Source: Muribaculaceae bacterium
Lineage (GTDB): Bacteria > Bacteroidota > Bacteroidia > Bacteroidales > Muribaculaceae
Length of the DNA stretch: 38,920 nt
NCBI GenBank assembly: GCA_029055345.1
Contig: JAIDDJ010000060.1
Span: 1-38,920, forward strand
Direction: 5' to 3'
Below, one piece after another: positions 31,559 to 38,920 of this stretch; position 1 is the first letter of the stretch, and each line of letters begins with the position of its first letter. A program made the position numbers and the translations under genes. Under the pieces are notes generated by a model. It did no database searches and was not told the origin of the DNA. It saw nothing but the letters and a program-made list of their open reading frames with translations.

Positions 31559-34500
31559 TCAGAAAAGAATTCGAGTGGAACCCACCAAGTATAATCCCGG
31601 AGCAGGAACCTTGAATTCATTTCTACCCTTATTGAGCGACAGAACGGTTATCAGGCTGCCGTTGATAGAGTAGACTCTCAGTTCTCTCGCTTCCTCAGAT
31701 ATGATATTGAGCATATCTCCGTCACGGATTATTCTTAAGCCCTCTTCTATCTCGATATCTGATATCTCGGTTGCGAGTTTCAATCCGGTAGCGATTCTGT
31801 CAGGATGCGCGGAAGATGTAGCGTATACACCGAACGGTACGATTTCAGTTTCTTCCTCATCAGTTCCTGATGGAACGAATGCAGAGCCATCTTCATTGAG
31901 CAGATATGCCTCAGAAGCAGGCATTGTAGCCCCCGAATAAGTGGCGTGGAGCGAGAATCCATCGCCCTCTGTCTTGACTTGCGCCGGAGTCGCCGGTACG
32001 GTTCCTTGTGTAGCTGAGAAATTGAATTCTTCAGCAGTAGGCATATTCGCAACGTAAGGAGTGTTGGCGGCTACAGAAGTCTGGCCTTTGAGCTCGTTGG
32101 ATTCTGCATCCGCACCATAGAGTTTCATCACATTCTTTGATTCCGCTCTGGCGGCCGGAGAGATAATCGAAATCTCTGTGCCTGCCGAATTCGTGATTTT
32201 CTCTACATCGAAGGGTATAACCAATGTCTCTACCATATGTGCATTGATATTGAAGTTAACCTTAGTGCCATCAGTGATGGTGAAGGCGTGAGGCAGAGCA
32301 ATAGGATTGCGGTCAACGAAATTAATGTCGGAGGCTGAGGAATAAAGTCGTCCCTCGCGGGTTACTTCGGAACCGTCAGGCTGGATTTCAGTGACTGTGC
32401 CGGCCGACGTTGCGATATAATTTCCGGTTGCTTGAGGAACGGATACACCCTGGTCGAGTATAATCACGCAGTTCGGGTTTACTCCCTTGAAAGCATCGTT
32501 GCTTATATTAGCTGCGCGGCGTGGTTTTGCGTTGCCGGCATTTCCGGCGGCGTCATCAAGCAGGGTCACCGATGTGAGGTTAGTACATCCATCGAATGCG
32601 CCATCGCCGATTTCATCGATACCTGTCAGACGGATTGTCTCCAAGGAAGAGCATCCTGCGAAAGCACCCTCGCCGATGTTATTGACCGAAGATGGAATTT
32701 CAACTGACTGAAGAGAAGAACAGCCGTTGAATGTCCCTGCCGGAATTGTTTCCATTTCCGGGAGAACCACGTTTTCAAGGCTTTCCATTCCTGCAAATGC
32801 ATTTTCAGGCAGTTCGCTCTCAAGCTGAGAGAGGTCAAGGCTTTCGAGGTTACAGAACGCTGCCATGGCAGCGGCAATCTGCTCGGAAGTCATTTCTCCC
32901 GAAAGACCGATTGATGTGATTCCGGCTGCATCAGCCTCTGGTATTGAAGCGATTTCTTCTGCATTCAGCACAGCTCCTTCACCCGGAACGGCGAAGATAT
33001 CGATTGTGCGCGAAGCGTTGGTAAGTTCCACTGTATAGAGTCCATCGGCATCGGCCTCGAGTTCCTGCTGGCCGAGCATTACGCGGGTCTGCATTCCATC
33101 TGCATGCTCTGATGCAAAAGATACGCCGAATCGAACGGTAGAATTCTCAGCGATGTCACGGAGAACGGGAGTAGTGCTATCCGAAGTGTCATACACTTCT
33201 TTATGAATATTAGCTTCATTGGTCACTACCGGCTCACTCACAGTAAAGAGGGAAGATGTTGTAGCAAACGAAAGATCATTCAGATATATCAGACTCAACT
33301 CATGGTCGCTTCCTTTGAGAGTAGTCGATTTTGCCGGGTTTTTGAAGGTGACTGTGATAGTGCCGTCTTCAGCTATGGTAGCCGGCTCGCCGTTGTCAAG
33401 TATAAGACATTTAGATTCCGTGGTCTTAGGTTTGAATTTGCCCACTACATTGATATTTTCCACCGAGACATTGTCTCCAAGGAATGATGCAGCTCTCTGC
33501 ACATCAAAGTCTGGGTCTGTCAGCTCAATGCGGTCAGGATTGAAAGTTACGCCATATACCGGATTCTCCGAAAGAATATTGTAGCCGTGTGCCTGCCAAG
33601 GATTCCCGAAATACGCATCCGTGTATTTAGTGCGATATACATTAAGATATTCTTCTGGCACCACTATAGTTACCTTTTTAGGATCGGCATGGCCTAAGTT
33701 ATAGTACTGAAACCAGAAACTGCTTGTGGTAGAATACGGATTATGGTGGGCTACTATAGTTCTTCCGTTACCGTCCTTCTGCGGCGCACCGGGAATATAG
33801 ATTGTAGTCAGGTTAGGACATCCTTTGAAAGCTTCGTTATTTATCCCATATATATAAGCGCTTGAAGGCTTAATAGGTATACTCCGGAGGGATTTAGGAA
33901 GAACAACTTCCGTAATTAGCGGACAATTCAAGAATATCCCGTCGATAGCCTCAATATTATCCGGCAAGATAATCTTCTCGACCTTAGCTGTCGGAGGAGT
34001 TGATATTGGATTTGCAGGCATGAATGGAGGATGCTGCAGAGTGTACGCGGGTTGTCCGTCAGTACCAATAACGGTTACTCCTGTCAGGTCGAGAGTCTTT
34101 ACTGTCCTGATTGCGAAATCCTGACTGAAGGCACTCTGAAGGTCGGAAGAATAAATATTACCGGTCACTATTACATGCGCCCGTATGCTGGTTGGTGTTA
34201 CTTTCCCGAAAAGTTCTCCGGGATATACCTGATATGTAACGCTTCCCTCTTCTTTGGGGTCGAAGACTTGGACATCGAAATCAAGGTCTTCCATGGCCAC
34301 AAAATCATAATTGATTGTTGCGGCATCTTTCACGACTTCTACACCGTTTACTTTCAGATTGATATGGTGAGCCGGTGAGTTGGGAACAATTTTCAGGGTG
34401 AGGTCACGACCACGGACTGCAGATGCCGGCAAGCCGGAAACAGTCGCATTGTCAATAGCCGGAATGGTGAAATTATACACAGGATTGGTATTGTTGACAG

Positions 34501-37396
34501 CCGGAAGTGCATCCACGATTTCTTCGCCGGCACCGGCCACAACGTTCCAGATTTTCTTCATTGCTGAAGTCACCACGCGAATCTGGTTGCCCTCTCTTAC
34601 GCGAGAGTCCTTAACCATACAGTTCACATTCAGCTTGAAATTATTTCCTGCCCCTGCGCTCCATACGTTGACGGGCGAAATAAATTCCTTGATATTGCCG
34701 TTGGCATCTGTTAAGGCAAGAGCCCAGTAGAACTGGTCGTAGTACTGTGGTATTGAAAGTGCGTTCAGGCGAACAGTGAATTCCTGACCCGGAATCACGT
34801 TGACTGCATCTGAGAACATTCCTATCGACCCGTTGGCATCTGTGAGTTTCCAAGGGGATTTCGTTTCGTCTACAGCGATAGGATCGACCAGATCAAAGTG
34901 TATCATAGTGTTGCCCGAAAGGTTGAAGGAGTAGATTCCTTCAGCGTTTGGAGTCAACAATGTATTGTTGGCGTAAACATCCATACGGCGGTCATCGTCA
35001 ACAAGATATTCAGCCTTGAATGAAACAGTTGAGTTTGGAGTGCTTTCGCCGAGAGTATTCTCAGTTTCGAACATCACCCTATTGTCATCCATAACGGCAA
35101 GCAGACATGAGGAAGTTGCCTGAACCGGATCCACTATGATATTCCCTATGGTCTTCCAGTTCTCAGCAGCCGCATACTTATTCTTAGCGCTTTCAGAGGG
35201 CACATGAAGTGTAGCGGATGCTACTGGCACGCCTGAGAGAACACACCAGTTGATGAACTCCGGATTCTCGCGGCAGACATATATATCGCGCAGTCTGGAT
35301 GCGGCAACGAATATATTGTATTCATATGTCTTGACATTGGCCGGAATCACGATGGACGTGAGGCCGGTCTGGCGGAAGCATCCGTTGTTCATGCGGTTGA
35401 TTGATTTTGGCAATATAGCCTGCGTAAGAGAGCCGAGGCCTCGGAATGCTTCGCGAGGAATTGCATTCGCCTGATCCGAGCCGTGGGCGGTTATGGTTGC
35501 GCCTGAGAGGTCAATACGGTTAAGACGCATTGAATTTCTAATGAACTGGAAGTCGCGCGCATCTATCGTTCCAAATATGGTCAGATCTTTGATAGTTCCC
35601 GATTCCTCTTCCGATATTACTTGCGAAAGAGTTCCCGGTTGACCTACCCAGACACTGCGCTTCTCTTTTACGTCGGAAGCCTTCTGAACAAGTGCGGTAA
35701 TTGTTTGGTCCTCCCTCACATTCTCGATTGTGTAGGTGTTGTTCTGACCCGGAGTAAGCACAACTCCGTTAGCCTTGACGGTAAGAACGTCCGTAAGGGG
35801 ATTTTCAAGAATTGCTGTGAAATTATATGACCAACCCTTTATAACGTTCGGTTCGCCTGTAACATTGACTCCGGCCACACCCGATGGAAGGGCTACATTG
35901 AAAGTGGCAGGAACCGGATTATTGGGATTGAGCTCATTTATAGTAAGAAGTTCACCAGCTACCGGAAGCCAATTGTCGCTTCCGGATGCTTTTGTTACAA
36001 GACGTATACGGTCTGATTCAGCAGCCGTGACACCTGCAGGAAGAGCGCAGTTGCGGAAATCTATATAGCCATTGTAAAGAGTGGCCATCGAAGGAAGCGA
36101 AAGCGATGATTCGTTGCTGAGCAGAGCCTTCATCGCGCCGTTGGATGCGCAGAGTGCTACAGCTATCTTACCTGCAAAGTCATCGTAGGCAAGGTTCTTT
36201 AGATTGCCGGCACGAACTGTGAAAGTCTTTCCCTGAGCAAGCTCTGAGAGGTCAGACCCGAGTCCGCACTGATTGCCGTCGGCAGTAAGGTGCAGAGGTG
36301 ACCATGAAGTGATCTCTCCGTCGGCAGGCTTTATGTTATAGATTATAGTGTTGAGGTTGTTATAATGGTGAGTAGTGCTCACGGTGGGATTGAGGGCGGT
36401 AGAAAGGAAATAACCATTGGCAGCGCCTCCCCATCCCCAGTTAAAGTGGAGATATTCTCCCTCATATCCATCGCAGACGAATGCGTGGCCTGCAGTCACG
36501 TCCTGACCGCAGTAGAGAACCGGACGGCCGGCATCAATTTCAGCCTTTACCAAATTGTCCCATGCTTGCTGAGTGGAAAAGTCAGCGCGTTTCTTAAACG
36601 ACACGCCGGGGTCATAGCCGAAATAATTTGAAAGCGCACCCGGAACGCGCACTTCGTATGCGCTCGAGCCTGACATTCCATATTGGGTGTCGATGCTCTT
36701 GGAAGCATGGAGCATAAGCGTAGCTACCGCCTCTCCTTCAGCCGCAGTGTAACCCGAACGATAATTGTCGTTACGCATATCATTCCAGTTGTATACCGTA
36801 TTGAAATCTACTCCTCCATATGAGCCGGTTCCGCTTTCAGGCCAGTTGTGATATTTCATTATTGTGGCCATCGCCGTGCCGACGCATCCTACGAGGGGAC
36901 GACCCGGTATCAGGTTGTTGAAAGGTGCTTCCTGACTCCAGTTGGCTGTAGATAGAAGTTTTGCTGATGATTGCGAGGCAGCATTATGTGCCATTGCTCG
37001 ACGTGAGTTCAGACTCCGGCTCTGTTGCAACTGAGGAGCAGCCTTCAGTTCTCGCTCGATTCCAGCCATCATCCACTGCATGGGCTCGGGAGTGTTTTCA
37101 GTAGCATAACCGCACTCGAAAGAATAGCCGAGGATGGGGGTAGTGGTATCTTCCGCCGAAACGATCACGAATGCATTCCCATCTGTTGAATTAAACACAT
37201 AATAGAGCGGAGTGCTCGAAGACCCTGCCGAATAAATCGGGTTCGTTGCCACTTGAATTGTGGCTCCTCCGCGTGAATTCATGAATTCCGCTGCGATGCT
37301 CCTTGCATCTTCTACGCTGACAGTGGAGGCTTGGGAGGCCCCAATCGTTCCAATCAAAAGCGCAGGCAGAATTAACCTTCGTAAAGATTTACGCAT
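31559..37396 (-). CDS. Giant secreted C10 (streptopain-like) cysteine protease with BspA-type LRRs
   Basis: A 1945-residue secreted protein. A signal peptide (about 1-23) and a streptopain-type propeptide (about 25-120) precede a C10 peptidase domain with catalytic Cys171 (GCVGTAMATIMKYHNWP) and His304 (GHAFVCDGYEG), then HFNWGWGG. Two copies of a 400-residue module follow (about 365-760 and 848-1290), each with a beta-sandwich-like part, a VTVxG / KANGV part and BspA-type leucine-rich repeats. More BspA/LRR_5 repeats lie near the C-terminal third (NAFAGMESLENVVLPEMETIPAGTFNGC). The end (RVYSINGSLITVLSLNKGRNEFKVPAPGLYLV) resembles a type IX sorting domain. Streptopain relatives cleave host proteins; here the substrate is unknown. 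It is monocistronic with its own terminator. Confidence 0.92.
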   Translation of the reverse strand: MRKSLRRLILPALLIGTIGASQASTVSVEDARSIAAEFMNSRGGATIQVATNPIYSAGSSSTPLYYVFNSTDGNAFVIVSAEDTTTPILGYSFECGYATENTPEPMQWMMAGIERELKAAPQLQQSRSLNSRRAMAHNAASQSSAKLLSTANWSQEAPFNNLIPGRPLVGCVGTAMATIMKYHNWPESGTGSYGGVDFNTVYNWNDMRNDNYRSGYTAAEGEAVATLMLHASKSIDTQYGMSGSSAYEVRVPGALSNYFGYDPGVSFKKRADFSTQQAWDNLVKAEIDAGRPVLYCGQDVTAGHAFVCDGYEGEYLHFNWGWGGAANGYFLSTALNPTVSTTHHYNNLNTIIYNIKPADGEITSWSPLHLTADGNQCGLGSDLSELAQGKTFTVRAGNLKNLAYDDFAGKIAVALCASNGAMKALLSNESSLSLPSMATLYNGYIDFRNCALPAGVTAAESDRIRLVTKASGSDNWLPVAGELLTINELNPNNPVPATFNVALPSGVAGVNVTGEPNVIKGWSYNFTAILENPLTDVLTVKANGVVLTPGQNNTYTIENVREDQTITALVQKASDVKEKRSVWVGQPGTLSQVISEEESGTIKDLTIFGTIDARDFQFIRNSMRLNRIDLSGATITAHGSDQANAIPREAFRGLGSLTQAILPKSINRMNNGCFRQTGLTSIVIPANVKTYEYNIFVAASRLRDIYVCRENPEFINWCVLSGVPVASATLHVPSESAKNKYAAAENWKTIGNIIVDPVQATSSCLLAVMDDNRVMFETENTLGESTPNSTVSFKAEYLVDDDRRMDVYANNTLLTPNAEGIYSFNLSGNTMIHFDLVDPIAVDETKSPWKLTDANGSIGMFSDAVNVIPGQEFTVRLNALSIPQYYDQFYWALALTDANGNIKEFISPVNVWSAGAGNNFKLNVNCMVKDSRVREGNQIRVVTSAMKKIWNVVAGAGEEIVDALPAVNNTNPVYNFTIPAIDNATVSGLPASAVRGRDLTLKIVPNSPAHHINLKVNGVEVVKDAATINYDFVAMEDLDFDVQVFDPKEEGSVTYQVYPGELFGKVTPTSIRAHVIVTGNIYSSDLQSAFSQDFAIRTVKTLDLTGVTVIGTDGQPAYTLQHPPFMPANPISTPPTAKVEKIILPDNIEAIDGIFLNCPLITEVVLPKSLRSIPIKPSSAYIYGINNEAFKGCPNLTTIYIPGAPQKDGNGRTIVAHHNPYSTTSSFWFQYYNLGHADPKKVTIVVPEEYLNVYRTKYTDAYFGNPWQAHGYNILSENPVYGVTFNPDRIELTDPDFDVQRAASFLGDNVSVENINVVGKFKPKTTESKCLILDNGEPATIAEDGTITVTFKNPAKSTTLKGSDHELSLIYLNDLSFATTSSLFTVSEPVVTNEANIHKEVYDTSDSTTPVLRDIAENSTVRFGVSFASEHADGMQTRVMLGQQELEADADGLYTVELTNASRTIDIFAVPGEGAVLNAEEIASIPEADAAGITSIGLSGEMTSEQIAAAMAAFCNLESLDLSQLESELPENAFAGMESLENVVLPEMETIPAGTFNGCSSLQSVEIPSSVNNIGEGAFAGCSSLETIRLTGIDEIGDGAFDGCTNLTSVTLLDDAAGNAGNAKPRRAANISNDAFKGVNPNCVIILDQGVSVPQATGNYIATSAGTVTEIQPDGSEVTREGRLYSSASDINFVDRNPIALPHAFTITDGTKVNFNINAHMVETLVIPFDVEKITNSAGTEISIISPAARAESKNVMKLYGADAESNELKGQTSVAANTPYVANMPTAEEFNFSATQGTVPATPAQVKTEGDGFSLHATYSGATMPASEAYLLNEDGSAFVPSGTDEEETEIVPFGVYATSSAHPDRIATGLKLATEISDIEIEEGLRIIRDGDMLNIISEEARELRVYSINGSLITVLSLNKGRNEFKVPAPGLYLVGSTRILF

Positions 37397-37846
37397 AAAA
37401 CAGTTTAATTAGATTTTGTAACTTATTATGGAAAATAGTAATAATCATCGGTCTTTCCAGGATATAAGAACCGGGATTTCATCCTTCTATCATGGTCAGA
37501 GTCCGTTGATTCTGTTCAGAGAGAGTTTTTGTTCACCTATATAACAACCCAACTCTAAAAAGTTGTGAAATTTTACTAAAATTTTTTCAAAAAGAAAGTA
37601 AACCCTCTTTGGTCGCCTCTTTTTTATATATATTTTCGATTTCTATTAGCTTAGTCACGCGAAAAATAAATTATTTAGATATTCGATTCTTATTGTATTC
37701 ATCATTTATTATATCTAATGTACAATAAATATACGAAAGATAAGGATGGTTTATTACATTTCCCGGCTATTTATGCTTCATCCACTAAATTTTTATCGGA
37801 CGGCAACATGAGATTCTCCATTTGTGTATAGTAAGTTTGCAGCATT
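37397..37846. other. 450-bp AT-rich intergenic stretch upstream of the C10 protease
   Basis: I see no gene. The stretch presumably carries the protease promoter on the minus strand, but no exact TAnnTTTG box was found; the closest is TAGAGTTG at 37557-37550. A pair of inverted 8-mers TTATTGTA/TACAATAA lies at 37690-37697 and 37721-37728. The base composition is markedly more AT-rich than the neighbouring genes. A leader of up to 150 nt or a regulated promoter is possible. Confidence 0.5.
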
Positions 37847-37909
37847 CCAGATAAAATATAAATAGAGCGAAACCATTGTGAAGTTTCGCTCTATTTATAT
37901 TTTATCTGG
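37847..37909 (-). terminator. 27-bp perfect hairpin after the lipoprotein gene
   Basis: 37847-37873 and 37883-37909 are exact reverse complements, separated by 9 nt. The stem begins 5 nt after the lipoprotein stop codon on the minus strand. It combines a GC-containing tip (GAGCGAAAC side) with a long AT-rich base. No T run follows on the minus strand. It is far longer than a usual terminator stem. Confidence 0.75.
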
Positions 37910-37914
37910 TTTTA

Positions 37915-38670
37915 TCAAATCATCGACTTGATGGCTTCAAATTCATCGGCGACATCAGGAGAAGTGATGAAGCCATACTTTTCTATATCCACTTCGGGGA
38001 ACAAACCTGATGAACGCGATTTTGAATCGGTAAGTGGCACGTAAACTATTAAATAAATAATGGTTCTACCGCTCGTTCTAAGACTCATTAATATGCCGGT
38101 CTTTTCATCAGGTGTGCAAAAATAGAACGAGTAGTTTGTTTGATCCACTTTCAGCGGAATGTAACGTTCCAACATAAAGGTAACGATGGCATCCGAGTTC
38201 ACATAGTCACCATCAAGCCCGACTCCTGATGATTTCAATTTATCAGATTCAAATGAATATGAAGTCAACAACTGAGCTCCCGTTCCTTTATAATTTAAGG
38301 AGGTTGATGTTTCTTCATATGGAGTGGCATTCTTCATAAAACTCTTTACAGTAGATTTTGATGCTCCCCACTGAATGCATGGCTCATTGAATACATGACT
38401 TGTCGCGTTGACAGTAAGCTTGAAACTGCCTCTGCTACTTGATATAATCACTTCGCCAACTCTTTCTGCAGTCACAATATTTCCTGTCACGGAAGCAATG
38501 AATTCGTTAGATGAGGACCACTCTACATCGCCTGCATTTGGAATTTCATACGTCGCGTTGCAATTAAGGACTACATCCTGATACTTGTAATCGGGCTCAT
38601 CATCATCACCTCCGCATGAAGGCAGGATAAAACACGATAGAATTGCAAACAGAGTTAAAATTTTCTTCAC
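37915..38670 (-). CDS. Lipoprotein with a BIG2-like Ig domain
   Basis: A 251-residue predicted lipoprotein. The signal peptide MKKILTLFAILSCFILPSC ends at the lipobox Cys19, followed by GGDDDEPD. The acidic residues directly after the Cys fit a lipoprotein export signal as known for Bacteroidetes surface lipoproteins. Residues about 30-90 (YEIPNAGDVEWSSSNEFIASVTGNIVTAERVGEVIISSS) resemble a bacterial Ig-like BIG2 domain. The remaining 150 residues are not recognised. The start is GTG at 38670, the only one that keeps the signal peptide. A hairpin (38698-38745) lies in the leader, and a 27-bp hairpin follows the stop. No neighbours share its transcription unit within the window. Confidence 0.78.
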   Translation of the reverse strand: MKKILTLFAILSCFILPSCGGDDDEPDYKYQDVVLNCNATYEIPNAGDVEWSSSNEFIASVTGNIVTAERVGEVIISSSRGSFKLTVNATSHVFNEPCIQWGASKSTVKSFMKNATPYEETSTSLNYKGTGAQLLTSYSFESDKLKSSGVGLDGDYVNSDAIVTFMLERYIPLKVDQTNYSFYFCTPDEKTGILMSLRTSGRTIIYLIVYVPLTDSKSRSSGLFPEVDIEKYGFITSPDVADEFEAIKSMI

Positions 38671-38697
38671 TGTCTTAAAATTTTAATTGTGTCACCG

Positions 38698-38745
38698 TCA
38701 TTCCTTCGTTGACTTAGGATTAATAAACGAAAAAGCGTGGAATGA
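38698..38745 (-). promoter_or_regulatory. Hairpin in the lipoprotein leader
   Basis: TCATTCC (38698-38704) pairs with GGAATGA (38739-38745), and TTCGTT (38705-38710) with AACGAA (38726-38731), giving 13 pairs interrupted by a 7-nt bulge. It ends about 27 nt upstream of the GTG start. It could control translation or be the 3' end of an upstream transcript. Confidence 0.45.
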
Positions 38746-38758
38746 TTTCTTGTCTATC

Positions 38759-38920
38759 TTCAAGGAGGCATCGCCAAACGCCTGACATAGAATAAACAGT
38801 CCACTCCCACGCCATACCGAATATCGATACCCCTTGCCGGGGTGTGGATATACGACAAGCATGAGCGTTTTGATGACTGCTCTCTCCTTCTATGTTTTGA
38901 AAATTGGCGATTTCCTTGAA
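38759..38920. repeat. Nested inverted-repeat element at the right edge
   Basis: Six pairs of complementary blocks share one centre near 38837: 38759-38766 with 38913-38920, 38770-38777 with 38904-38911, 38785-38792 with 38888-38895, 38797-38801 with 38875-38879, 38821-38825 with 38847-38851, and 38829-38833 with 38839-38843. Together they give one long imperfect hairpin of at least 162 nt, cut by the window end. It may be a structured RNA or a small mobile-element-like inverted repeat. No open frame with recognisable sequence was seen in it. Confidence 0.6.

Overview
The window looks like a chromosomal segment of a gut Bacteroidales bacterium, most plausibly a Muribaculaceae- or Bacteroides-type anaerobe. 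This rests on gene content (GH57 / glycosyltransferase / GH133 glycogen cluster, DUF4494-yggS pair, cydAB, a C10 protease fused to BspA-type repeats, BIG2-like lipoprotein), on promoters of the Bacteroidetes type (TTTG, about 20 bp, then TAnnTTTG), and on A-rich start regions without Shine-Dalgarno sequences. The species cannot be fixed from the sequence alone.

Layout. 1-446: no convincing gene; a pseudoknot-capable hairpin follows the first operon. 447-5199 (-): glycogen/alpha-glucan operon (debranching enzyme, glycosyltransferase, GH57). 5359-7889 (-): YihY-type membrane protein, RNase P RNA (rnpB) and a cytidylate-kinase-like protein whose stop codon lies inside rnpB. 8018-9202 (+): small unknown protein and secreted cyclophilin, divergent from the kinase. 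9378-11267 (+): DUF349 coiled-coil protein behind two near-perfect tandem promoters. 11388-15922 (+): Sel1 protein, serB and a PlpD-like patatin/beta-barrel protein; apbE converges on it and overlaps its 3' end. 17037-18242 (+): DJ-1/PfpI protein and YigZ. 18507-20311 (+): a 29-residue basic protein, probably ribosomal (AURKAIP1/COX24 type), and RNase G, with a strong terminator. 20430-22901 (-): folC and two overlapping half-size chromate-type transporters. 23117-25798 (-): cytochrome bd oxidase (cydB, cydA). 25970-30539 (+): DUF4494, yggS, a sugar-type MFS transporter and transketolase. 30792-37396 (-): RluA-type pseudouridine synthase and a 1945-residue secreted C10 protease/LRR protein. 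37915-38670 (-): a small lipoprotein followed by a 27-bp perfect hairpin. 38671-38920: structured non-coding DNA running off the window.

Most genes are housekeeping: storage glucan turnover, pentose phosphate pathway, serine synthesis, folate, low-oxygen respiration, RNA maturation. The surface/secreted part consists of the C10 protease, the patatin-barrel protein and the lipoprotein.

The least expected material is non-coding. A 91-bp palindromic element occurs twice (22939-23029 and 30703-30793, opposite strands, ungapped, about 76% identical), each copy followed 28-30 nt later by a GC-rich hairpin of unrelated sequence. A nested inverted-repeat element of at least 162 bp sits at the right edge. 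Two short tandem duplications lie in 5' leaders or 3' flanks. No CRISPR array, tRNA, rRNA or transposase gene was seen.
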